DNA of 12,841 bases from Ohtaekwangia sp966211525 (GTDB taxonomy: Bacteria > Bacteroidota > Bacteroidia > Cytophagales > Cyclobacteriaceae), in contig CBIHOZ010000194.1 in the NCBI GenBank assembly GCA_966211525.1, forward strand, positions 1 through 12,841, written 5' to 3'. Below the pieces are notes generated by a model. The model was not told where the DNA came from. It did not search any database and saw only the letters and a list, made by a program, of their open reading frames with translations. Within the stretch, counting starts at the first letter, position 1. Every line of letters begins with the position of its first letter. This document shows positions 5,747-12,778 of the stretch, piece after piece. The translations under genes were made by a program, and so were the position numbers.

Positions 5747-5871
5747 CATCAGGCAGCTCCGCTGACGAAGCAACGGGCTGACTGGTGTGACAGAGGTGTG
5801 TCCGGAAGGCACCATTTGGATTCACAGAGAAAATATATACTTAACCCCACAGCAGTCAAATAGATATACAC

Positions 5872-7074
5872 ATGAGCAAAAAGAAAGTAGTATTAGCATT
5901 CAGCGGAGGTCTTGATACTTCGTATTGTGTAAAGTATTTAGGTGAAGAGAAAGGATATGAAGTTCACACCATCACCGTTAACACCGGTGGTTTTGATGAC
6001 AAGGAGATCAAGGAGATTGAAACACGCGCTAAAAATCTGGGCGTAGCGTCACACAAAACGGTAGACGAAACCAAGAATTACTACGATAAGGTAATCCGTT
6101 ACCTCATCTATGGAAATATACTGAAGAATAATACCTATCCACTCAGTGTAAGTGCCGAGCGTATGTCGCAGGCATTGGCGGTGGCTATATATGCGAAAGA
6201 ACTAAAGGCCGATGCTGTAGCGCACGGCAGTACTGGTGCTGGTAATGACCAGGTTCGTTTTGATATGATCCTGAATATACTCGTGCCGGGGATCGAGATC
6301 ATTACTCCGATCCGCGAATTGAAATTATCACGCGAAGAAGAGATTGCCTACCTGAAATCGAAAGGCGTGCAAATGAACTTTGACAAAGCCATGTACTCTA
6401 TCAACAAAGGTATATGGGGAACATCGGTAGGAGGGAAGGAGACACTGAAGTCACTCGGTATGCTCCCGGAAGAAGCATGGCCTACACAGGTAACAAAGTC
6501 AGGAAATGAAACCGTAAAGCTTACGTTCGAGAAAGGTGAGCTGCGTAAAGTAAATGATAAAGCTTTTTCTCATCCTGCGGAAGCTATTCAACACCTGCAG
6601 GCTATAGCAGGACCTTACGGTATAGGAAGAGATATACATGTAGGCGATACGATCATCGGTATAAAAGGACGTGTAGGCTTCGAAGCAGCTGCTCCTATAC
6701 TGGTGTTGAAAGCGCACCATGCGTTAGAGAAGCATGTGCTTACCAAATGGCAGCTAAGCTGGAAAGATCAGCTCGCACAATTCTATGGTAACTGGTTACA
6801 CGAAGGCCAGTATCTTGATCCTGTGATGCGCGACATCGAAGCATTCCTCACCAATACACAACAACACGTAACCGGTGAAGTTTCGATCGAACTATATCCA
6901 TACCGTTACCAGGTGCTGGGTATAGAATCATCCTACGACCTGATGTCGTCCAAGTTTGGCAAGTATGGTGAAATGAACCTCGGCTGGACAGGTGATGACG
7001 TAAAAGGCTTCACGAAAATATTCGGCAACCAGACTGCTATATATCAGCAGGTAAAAGAAGAAAACGAAAAATAG
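5872..7074 (+). CDS. argG: Argininosuccinate synthase
   Basis: A 400-residue cytoplasmic enzyme that joins citrulline and aspartate with ATP to give argininosuccinate, the penultimate step of arginine synthesis. The ATP-pyrophosphatase P-loop SGGLDTS is at residues 11-17. Further family signatures are SAERMSQALAVAIYAKE (about 94-110), HGSTGAGNDQVRF (118-130), where most family members have GKGNDQVRFE, and a C-terminal SSYDLMSSKFGKYGEMNLGWTG segment. The Ser-Thr-Gly-Ala form of the central loop is, as I recall it, the usual Bacteroidota version. Length is normal. The ATG at 5872 directly starts the conserved MSKKKVVLAFSGG segment. Unlike the genes after it, argG is preceded by a 150-nt gap that may hold its own promoter. 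Confidence 0.97.
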   Translation: MSKKKVVLAFSGGLDTSYCVKYLGEEKGYEVHTITVNTGGFDDKEIKEIETRAKNLGVASHKTVDETKNYYDKVIRYLIYGNILKNNTYPLSVSAERMSQALAVAIYAKELKADAVAHGSTGAGNDQVRFDMILNILVPGIEIITPIRELKLSREEEIAYLKSKGVQMNFDKAMYSINKGIWGTSVGGKETLKSLGMLPEEAWPTQVTKSGNETVKLTFEKGELRKVNDKAFSHPAEAIQHLQAIAGPYGIGRDIHVGDTIIGIKGRVGFEAAAPILVLKAHHALEKHVLTKWQLSWKDQLAQFYGNWLHEGQYLDPVMRDIEAFLTNTQQHVTGEVSIELYPYRYQVLGIESSYDLMSSKFGKYGEMNLGWTGDDVKGFTKIFGNQTAIYQQVKEENEK

Positions 7075-7083
7075 CGTTTGCCT

Positions 7084-7113
7084 CTCGCAGCTCACAACTC
7101 AAAGCTCGCAGCT
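7084..7113. repeat. 30-bp heptamer array before argC
   Basis: Four 7-bp units of the type CTCGCAG (first and fourth exact, middle two varied) plus a final CT fill most of the 57-bp argG-argC gap and end 18 nt before the argC ATG. Arrays of the same unit, the same total length and the same CT end precede argD and argE. Confidence 0.75.
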
Positions 7114-7131
7114 TTTTAAAATATAGTGCTC

Positions 7132-8112
7132 ATGACAAAGAATAAAATAAAAGCAGGTATAATCGGTGGTGCAGGCTATACCGGGGGGGAAACGATCCGG
7201 TTGCTATTGAATCACCCACAGGTTGATCTTGCTTTTGTACACAGCAGAAGTAACGCAGGCAACCCGCTATATTCTGCGCATGCCGATTTGCAGGGCGACA
7301 CAGAGTTGAAATTTACCGATACTATTCAGCAGGATGTTGATGTGATCTTTCTGTGTCTCGGACATGGTGAGAGTAAAAAATTTCTGCAAGAGAATACGAT
7401 TAACGAGAAGATCAGGATCATTGATCTGAGCCAGGACTTTCGATTAGGTGAATCGGTGAGCGGAAGGAATTTTGTATACGGTTTACCCGAACTGAATCGT
7501 GCGGATATAGTTAAAGCAAGCAACATTGCTAACCCGGGCTGCTTTGCCACCGCTATACAATTAGGATTACTTCCATTGGCAAAAGCCGGTATATTGAAAG
7601 AAGTATTTGCAACGGGTATAACCGGTTCAACCGGTGCAGGACAAAAGCTGCAGGACACCACACACTTCACCTGGCGCGCCAATAATATATCTGCCTACAA
7701 AACGCTTACGCATCAGCACCTGAAAGAGATCAACCAGTCACTGAAACAACTTCAGGCAGGCTTCAGCGAAGCTATAAACTTTATACCGTGGCGCGGGGAT
7801 TTCACCCGCGGTATATTTGTAAGCTCCTGCATTACCACTGATAAATCGCTGGACGAAGTAAAAAAACTATATAAGGATTTTTACAACGGACACCCCTTCA
7901 CCATTGTATCCGATGATACGATCGATCTGAAGCAAGTAGTAAACACCAATAAATGTTTAATCGGCATCGAGAAAGAAGGCGATAAAATAGTAGTACACTC
8001 AGCTATCGACAACCTCCTGAAAGGAGCCTCCGGCCAGGCCGTCCAAAACATGAATTTACTTTTCGGTATCGAAGAAACTGCCGGAATCAAACTTAAAAGT
8101 ATAGCATTCTAA
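7132..8112 (+). CDS. argC: N-acyl-gamma-glutamyl-phosphate reductase
   Basis: A 326-residue enzyme that reduces N-acylglutamyl-5-phosphate to the semialdehyde with NADPH, third step of the pathway. The nucleotide-binding motif IIGGAGYTGGE is at residues 10-20. The catalytic Cys137 lies in NPGCFAT, preceded by the conserved DLSQDFR (98-104) and YGLPELNR (116-123). The active-site His belongs to the HQHLKEI segment (194-200), and the C-terminal NLLKGASGQAVQNMNLL is fully conserved in type. The ATG at 7132 is chosen over an in-frame GTG two codons earlier. A run of seven G residues (7183-7189) encodes Gly18-Gly19 and the start of Glu20. Known family members act on acetylated substrate; here the acyl group may be succinyl. 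Confidence 0.97.
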   Translation: MTKNKIKAGIIGGAGYTGGETIRLLLNHPQVDLAFVHSRSNAGNPLYSAHADLQGDTELKFTDTIQQDVDVIFLCLGHGESKKFLQENTINEKIRIIDLSQDFRLGESVSGRNFVYGLPELNRADIVKASNIANPGCFATAIQLGLLPLAKAGILKEVFATGITGSTGAGQKLQDTTHFTWRANNISAYKTLTHQHLKEINQSLKQLQAGFSEAINFIPWRGDFTRGIFVSSCITTDKSLDEVKKLYKDFYNGHPFTIVSDDTIDLKQVVNTNKCLIGIEKEGDKIVVHSAIDNLLKGASGQAVQNMNLLFGIEETAGIKLKSIAF

Positions 8113-8127
8113 AATAACCCAACCCGG

Positions 8128-8157
8128 CTAGCAGCTAGTAGCTCGCAGCCAGCAGCT
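8128..8157. repeat. 30-bp heptamer array before argD
   Basis: Four units of the form CTAGCAG, CTCGCAG and close variants, plus CT, end four bases before the argD ATG. They take up 30 of the 49 bp between argC and argD. The unit differs slightly from the argC array (A for C at the third base in two units), so this is not a simple recent copy. Confidence 0.75.
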
Positions 8158-8161
8158 AAAG

Positions 8162-9283
8162 ATGAAACTATTTGACGTATACCCGCTATTCAACATAACA
8201 CCTGCTAAAGCGCAGGGCTCATGGCTTTGGGATGACAAAGGCGAGAAGTATCTCGATTTGTATGGAGGTCATGCAGTAATTTCTATTGGACACTCGCATC
8301 CGCATTATGTACAAACACTTTCAGATCAGTTAAGCAAGATTGCTTTCTATTCCAACAGTGTTCAGAATCCGATACAAGAGCGACTCGCTGAGAAATTAGG
8401 ACAACTCTCGGGCTATACGGACTATCAACTTTTTCTTTGTAATTCCGGTGCTGAAGCAAATGAGAATGCGCTGAAGCTGGCTTCATTTGTTACCGGACGT
8501 AAGAAAGTTATAGCATTCAAAAAAGCATTTCACGGAAGAACATCGGGTGCTGTAGCCGCTACCGATAATCCAAAGATCGTAGCACCCTTCAATGCGGGAC
8601 ACGATATCGTATTTGTGCCGATGAATGATGAAACTGCCTTCGATGCTGTATTGGACAATACAGTAGCAGCAGTAATTATTGAAGGTATACAAGGCGTAGG
8701 TGGTATACAATTGCCAACCGATTCTTTCCTGCAACACCTGGAAAAGAAATGTAAAGAGAACGGCTCGCTGTTTATACTCGATGAAATACAAAGCGGTTAT
8801 GGAAGAACCGGAAAGTTCTTCGCGCATCAGCATGCCGGTGTAAGACCGCACCTGGTTACAACAGCAAAAGGTATGGGCAATGGATTTCCGATTGGAGGTG
8901 TGTTGATCCATCCGGACATAAAACCATGGAGCGGTATGCTGGGCACAACGTTCGGTGGTAATTATCTTGCTTCCGTAGCAGGACTTGCCGTATTGGAAGT
9001 AATGGAGAAAGAAAGTCTTGTTCACAACGCAGCGGTGCAAGGTGAATACCTCATCGCCAAGTTGAAAACATATAGTATATTAAAAGATGTGCGCGGCAGA
9101 GGTTTGATGATCGGCTTTGATTTGCCGGAAGAGAAGAAGAGTGTGCGCAATGATCTCTTACAAAAACATAAGATATTTACAGGTGAAGCCAAGCCGAACA
9201 CCATACGCTTGCTGCCTTCGCTAACATTAACAACACAGGAAGCAGATATATTTATAACGGCACTGACTGAAGAATTGAAATGA
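8162..9283 (+). CDS. argD: N-acylornithine aminotransferase
   Basis: A 373-residue class III PLP-dependent aminotransferase that converts N-acylglutamate semialdehyde to N-acylornithine with glutamate as amino donor. The PLP lysine is Lys236 in TTAKGMGNGFPIGG. The phosphate-binding NSGAEANENALKLA begins at 94, the FHGRTSGA segment is at 123-130, Asp207 lies in LDEIQSGYGRTG, and TTFGGN is at 262-267. Length is slightly short but normal for pathway-type ArgD. The stop codon overlaps the argF' start by four bases (ATGA), so translation is coupled to the next gene. In the related arginine-degrading pathway the same family acts on succinylornithine, so use of a succinylated substrate here is chemically reasonable; it is inferred only from ArgF'. 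Confidence 0.95.
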   Translation: MKLFDVYPLFNITPAKAQGSWLWDDKGEKYLDLYGGHAVISIGHSHPHYVQTLSDQLSKIAFYSNSVQNPIQERLAEKLGQLSGYTDYQLFLCNSGAEANENALKLASFVTGRKKVIAFKKAFHGRTSGAVAATDNPKIVAPFNAGHDIVFVPMNDETAFDAVLDNTVAAVIIEGIQGVGGIQLPTDSFLQHLEKKCKENGSLFILDEIQSGYGRTGKFFAHQHAGVRPHLVTTAKGMGNGFPIGGVLIHPDIKPWSGMLGTTFGGNYLASVAGLAVLEVMEKESLVHNAAVQGEYLIAKLKTYSILKDVRGRGLMIGFDLPEEKKSVRNDLLQKHKIFTGEAKPNTIRLLPSLTLTTQEADIFITALTEELK

Positions 9284-10239
9284 AGAATTTTATTTCCGTC
9301 AATGATGTAAGCGACATCAACGGCCTGGTTGCAAAGGCCCTTGACTTCAAAGCTAATCCGCTGAAGAACCAGACACTGGGACAAAACAAACGGATCGGCT
9401 TGTTATTTCTCAATCCTAGCATGCGTACGCGTTTAAGTACACAGATCGCTGCCGAAAATTTAGGCATGAAGGTGATCGTGTTCAACGTTGGTCAGGATGG
9501 ATGGGCGCTTGAGTTTGAAGATGAAGCCATCATGAGTGGTAATACGGTGGAGCACGTTAAAGATGCAGCACCGATCATGGGTAAATATTTTGATGTACTC
9601 GGCATCCGTACATTCCCATCGCTGCAAAATAAAGTGGATGACTATAGCGAACTATATATCAACCAGTTTATCAAGTATGCAGGTATACCAGTGCTGAGTC
9701 TCGAGAGTGCAACGCTGCATCCGCTGCAAAGTCTCACGGATGTTATTACGATCCAGGAGACCTTCAAAGAGAAACGTAAACCGAAGATCGTACTCACATG
9801 GGCTCCGCATGTAAAGGCATTGCCGCAATGTGTAGCGAACAGTTTCTCGCAATGGATCAACGCATGGGGTGAATCTGATTTCGTGATCACACACCCGGAG
9901 GATTACGAACTCGATGAAAAATTTACCAAAGGTGCTACGATCGAACTCGATCAACAGAAAGCATTGAAAGATGCTGATTTTGTATATGTAAAGAACTGGA
10001 GTACATATACCGATTACGGAAGAATATACTGCAACGATCCTTCATGGATGCTCACCAACGAAAAACTGAAGCTTACCAACAATGCGAAGGTAATGCACTG
10101 TCTTCCGGTGAGACGCAACGTAGAATTGAGCGATGAGATCTTGGATGGTCCGAACAGTGTAGTAACACAGCAAGCTTCCAACCGCGTGTGGGCAGCGCAA
10201 ACTGTGCTGCACGAATTGCTCTCGGGTAAAACTAGATAA
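9280..10239 (+). CDS. argF': N-acylornithine carbamoyltransferase, probably N-succinylornithine type
   Basis: A 319-residue transcarbamylase of the AOTCase/SOTCase group. Carbamoyl-phosphate binding residues lie in NPSMRTR (45-51), where ordinary OTCases have STRTR, and in HPLQSLTD (147-154) and HCLPVRRN (273-280). The Trp75 loop and the Pro-rich LTWAPHVKALPQ loop (172-183), which mark the acylornithine group, are present. The residue before EH at position 90 is Val. The published switch position is Glu92 in Xanthomonas AOTCase and Pro90 in B. fragilis SOTCase, and changing Glu92 to Val gave SOTCase activity. I therefore predict N-succinylornithine as substrate and N-succinylcitrulline as product. 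The gene starts inside the argD stop codon and is followed 11 nt later by argB. Confidence 0.94.
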   Translation: MKNFISVNDVSDINGLVAKALDFKANPLKNQTLGQNKRIGLLFLNPSMRTRLSTQIAAENLGMKVIVFNVGQDGWALEFEDEAIMSGNTVEHVKDAAPIMGKYFDVLGIRTFPSLQNKVDDYSELYINQFIKYAGIPVLSLESATLHPLQSLTDVITIQETFKEKRKPKIVLTWAPHVKALPQCVANSFSQWINAWGESDFVITHPEDYELDEKFTKGATIELDQQKALKDADFVYVKNWSTYTDYGRIYCNDPSWMLTNEKLKLTNNAKVMHCLPVRRNVELSDEILDGPNSVVTQQASNRVWAAQTVLHELLSGKTR

Positions 10240-10250
10240 GCGAACGGTTC

Positions 10251-11039
10251 ATGAATAAACTTTTCATCATCAAGATAGGTGGCAACGTATTGGACAATCC
10301 GGCTGCGTTAAGTTCTTTTTTGAAAGATTTTGCTTCGATCAAGGAACCGAAGATATTGATTCACGGTGGTGGTAAGATCGCGACTAAACTTGGCGATCAG
10401 CTCGGTATAGAATCTAAATATATAAATGGTCGCAGAATTACCGATGCGCCAACGCTGGATGTTGTAACCATGGTATATGGTGGTTTGGTGAACAAACAGA
10501 TTGTAGCCACACTGCAAACTTTGAATTGCAATGCTATGGGATTTACCGGTGCTGATGGTAATCTCATTAAAGCTGTAAAACGCCCCGTAAAAGATATCGA
10601 CTATGGTTATGTAGGCGATATAAAAGCAGAAGGTGTAAATACATCGCTGCTATATTTCCTGCTGCAACAAAATATAGTACCCATCTTTGCACCGCTTACG
10701 CATGCCGATGGTTCCATGCTGAATACGAATGCTGATACAATTGCTTCGGTATTGGCAGTAGCGCTCAGTAAACATTTTGATGTACGACTGATCTTCTGTT
10801 TCGAGAAGAAAGGCGTATTGATGGATGTAAACGATCAGGGTTCCGTTATAACCCACTTGCCGAAGAACCGCTACGATGAACTGTTGCCGCAAGGTATATT
10901 TGCTGACGGTATATTACCGAAGCTTGAAAATGCATACGCTGCTATTCAGACGGGTGTAAAAGAAGTGCTGATCGGGGAAGCGAAAGACCTGCTGAAAAAT
11001 ACAGGACAGGTAACAGAAGGAACTTTGATAACTTTATAA
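10251..11039 (+). CDS. argB: N-acylglutamate kinase
   Basis: A 262-residue amino-acid kinase that phosphorylates the gamma-carboxyl of N-acylglutamate. Motifs in order: KIGGN (8-12, Lys8 phosphate contact), HGGGK (38-42), GRRIT (60-64, Arg62 substrate contact), LNTNADTIA (157-165, Asn158 and Asp162) and Lys224 in GILPKLENA. The chain begins almost directly with the first beta strand and lacks the extra N-terminal helix that allows hexamer formation and arginine feedback in Thermotoga- or Pseudomonas-type enzymes. It should therefore resemble the arginine-insensitive E. coli dimer, which would leave control to the first enzyme or to expression. It lies 11 nt after argF'. The start ATG is unambiguous. 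Confidence 0.95.
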   Translation: MNKLFIIKIGGNVLDNPAALSSFLKDFASIKEPKILIHGGGKIATKLGDQLGIESKYINGRRITDAPTLDVVTMVYGGLVNKQIVATLQTLNCNAMGFTGADGNLIKAVKRPVKDIDYGYVGDIKAEGVNTSLLYFLLQQNIVPIFAPLTHADGSMLNTNADTIASVLAVALSKHFDVRLIFCFEKKGVLMDVNDQGSVITHLPKNRYDELLPQGIFADGILPKLENAYAAIQTGVKEVLIGEAKDLLKNTGQVTEGTLITL

Positions 11040-11094
11040 AAGCTGGAGAAAGCCTGGTGTCGGGAAAGTGAAAGGTAGCAGGGGACGTAAACAT

Positions 11095-11124
11095 CTCGAA
11101 ACTCAAAGCTCATAGCTCGCAGCT
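11095..11124. repeat. 30-bp heptamer array before argE
   Basis: Four units CTCGAAA, CTCAAAG (and two more ending in CTCGCAG) plus CT end nine bases before the argE ATG. Compared with the argC array, the shared stretch from ACTCAAAG to CTCGCAGCT has one extra unit inserted, which shows that the heptamer is the unit of gain and loss. The preceding 55 bp (11040-11094) show nothing recognisable. Confidence 0.75.
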
Positions 11125-11133
11125 AATTAAACT

Positions 11134-12198
11134 ATGGATTCATTATACGAAAAGGCTACCAATCTGCTGATAAAGCTCATCGCTGTTCCTTCGTTCAGCA
11201 AGGAAGAGGATGAGGTAGCTTCGGTATTGGAAGAATTCTTTGAGAAGGAGCGTGTTCATTCCTATCGCAAAGGCAACAACATATGGGTAAAGAATCAATA
11301 CTTTGATCCTGCAAAACCCACGGTGTTATTGAATTCACATCACGACACTGTTAAACCCAATCCGCAGTATACGCGCGATCCATTCAAACCCGAGATCATC
11401 GATGGGAAATTGTTCGGCCTTGGCAGTAATGATGCCGGTGGACCACTCGTATCGCTGATCGCTACATTTTTACATTACTATCCGCAACAGAACCTGAAGT
11501 ATAATGTAATGCTCGCGGCAACAGCCGAAGAAGAAATTTCAGGAACCGGTGGTATAGAAAGTATATGGTCGTCATTACCGCCGGTTGACTTTGCTATAGT
11601 AGGAGAGCCCACGTTGTGCCAGATGGCTACTGCCGAAAAAGGACTGATGGTGCTGGATTGTATAGCGCGTGGTAAAGCAGGACATGCTGCACGCGAAGAA
11701 GGTATCAATGCTATATATGAAGCACTGCCGGATATCGAGTGGTTTAAAAACTATAGATTCCCGATCGTGTCTCAAACACTCGGGCCGATCAAGATGACGG
11801 TAACGATCATCAACGCAGGCAAACAACACAACGTAGTGCCTGCTGAATGTCACTATACGGTTGACGTTCGTGTTACCGATGCCTATACATTGGAAGAACT
11901 GCTGGTGGTTATCAAACAGAATGTGAAGAGTGAAGTATCACCACGCTCAATGCGCATGCGTCCTTCCGGTATAGCAGAGGAACATCCGCTGGTGCAGTCG
12001 GCTATCAAGCTGGGTATAAACCGCTATGGCTCTCCGACTACATCTGATCAGGCGCTTATCCCGACTCCGTCTGTAAAAATGGGACCTGGCGATTCTGCCC
12101 GTTCACACACAGCCGATGAGTTTATCTATGTCGATGAAATCCGGCAGGGTATAGAGACCTATATCAAGGTGCTCAACGAAGTGATCCTGGAACTATGA
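11134..12198 (+). CDS. argE: M20-family N-acylcitrulline/N-acylornithine deacylase
   Basis: A 354-residue zinc amidohydrolase of the ArgE/DapE group. The metal and catalytic residues are in place: His69 and Asp71 in SHHDTV, bridging Asp100 in GSNDAGG, Glu132/Glu133 in TAEEE, Glu158 in GEPT and His325 in RSHTADEF. A dimerisation domain is inserted at about 165-275 (GKAGHAAREEG, then KQHNVVPAECHYTVDVRV). Because ArgF' acts before deacylation in this pathway, the physiological substrate should be N-acylcitrulline, yielding citrulline for ArgG. DapE is the main alternative for the family, but the setting inside the arg cluster speaks for ArgE. The stop codon overlaps the next start by four bases (ATGA). 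Confidence 0.93.
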   Translation: MDSLYEKATNLLIKLIAVPSFSKEEDEVASVLEEFFEKERVHSYRKGNNIWVKNQYFDPAKPTVLLNSHHDTVKPNPQYTRDPFKPEIIDGKLFGLGSNDAGGPLVSLIATFLHYYPQQNLKYNVMLAATAEEEISGTGGIESIWSSLPPVDFAIVGEPTLCQMATAEKGLMVLDCIARGKAGHAAREEGINAIYEALPDIEWFKNYRFPIVSQTLGPIKMTVTIINAGKQHNVVPAECHYTVDVRVTDAYTLEELLVVIKQNVKSEVSPRSMRMRPSGIAEEHPLVQSAIKLGINRYGSPTTSDQALIPTPSVKMGPGDSARSHTADEFIYVDEIRQGIETYIKVLNEVILEL

Positions 12199-12767
12199 AG
12201 CAGCCGGCTTTGATCGTGATTGACGTACAGAAAGGTATTGACGAGGCCGATCACTGGGGAGGAAACCGGAATAATCCGCAGGCTGAAGAAAATATAGTAT
12301 ATCTGTTGAAAGCGTGGCGTGATAGAAAGCTGCCCGTGATGTTCGTTCAGCATTGCTCGGTCTCAAACGTATCACCCTTCAGACCGGGATATACAGGGAA
12401 TGAATTCAAAGATATCGTGAAGCCTTTTGTGTCGGATAAGGTCTTTCAGAAATCAGTTACCAATGCTTTTATCGGTACAGATTTACAGCAGACACTAATA
12501 CGTAATAATATTTCAGAAGTTGTGATCGCGGGATTTGTCACCAACAACTCCGTGGAAGCAACCGCACGCATGGCAGGCGACCTGGGCTATAAAACAACCG
12601 TGGTAGCAGATGCTACGGCCGCATTTGATAAACGAGGTATTGACGGCACTATATATCCATCACACCTGGTACATGCGTTGTCTCTGTCGCATTTAAAAGA
12701 TGAATATGCTTCGATAGCTACAACAGCCGAAGTGTTACAGTATATATCAGCAAATCAATCGATCTAA
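12195..12767 (+). CDS. Isochorismatase-fold hydrolase with Ser at the nucleophile position
   Basis: A 190-residue single-domain protein of the isochorismatase/cysteine hydrolase family. Asp10 (VIDVQ) and Lys86 (FQKS) match two of the three usual catalytic residues. The third position, normally Cys in a TNxCV motif, is Ser119 in TNNSVEATARMAGDLGY. The codon is TCC. The family includes nicotinamidases, N-carbamoyl hydrolases and isochorismatase; some members lack the Cys. The start overlaps the argE stop codon by four bases and argH begins 11 nt after the end, so it is cotranscribed and translationally coupled with arginine genes although it is not a known arginine enzyme. The substrate is unknown. 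Action on a carbamoylated or amide side product of the pathway is only a guess from location. Confidence 0.88.
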   Translation: MKQPALIVIDVQKGIDEADHWGGNRNNPQAEENIVYLLKAWRDRKLPVMFVQHCSVSNVSPFRPGYTGNEFKDIVKPFVSDKVFQKSVTNAFIGTDLQQTLIRNNISEVVIAGFVTNNSVEATARMAGDLGYKTTVVADATAAFDKRGIDGTIYPSHLVHALSLSHLKDEYASIATTAEVLQYISANQSI

Positions 12768-12778
12768 AATTTCAGTTC

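Noticed and set aside
5732..5863. 43-codon ORF between the GNAT gene and argG (starts MKSNLHQ, ends TAVK)
   Set aside because: Arg content (four of 43) is not high enough for a second leader, its start lies inside the promoter-like motif, and composition looks random. Kept only as a remote possibility.
8483..9040. 185-codon open frame on the minus strand inside argD
   Set aside because: Entirely antisense to a well-conserved aminotransferase, with Cys/Tyr/His-rich composition and no recognisable domain.
7084..11124. Heptamer arrays as a CRISPR or attachment-site structure
   Set aside because: Units are 7 bp and directly adjacent without spacers, and there is no integrase or cas gene in the window.
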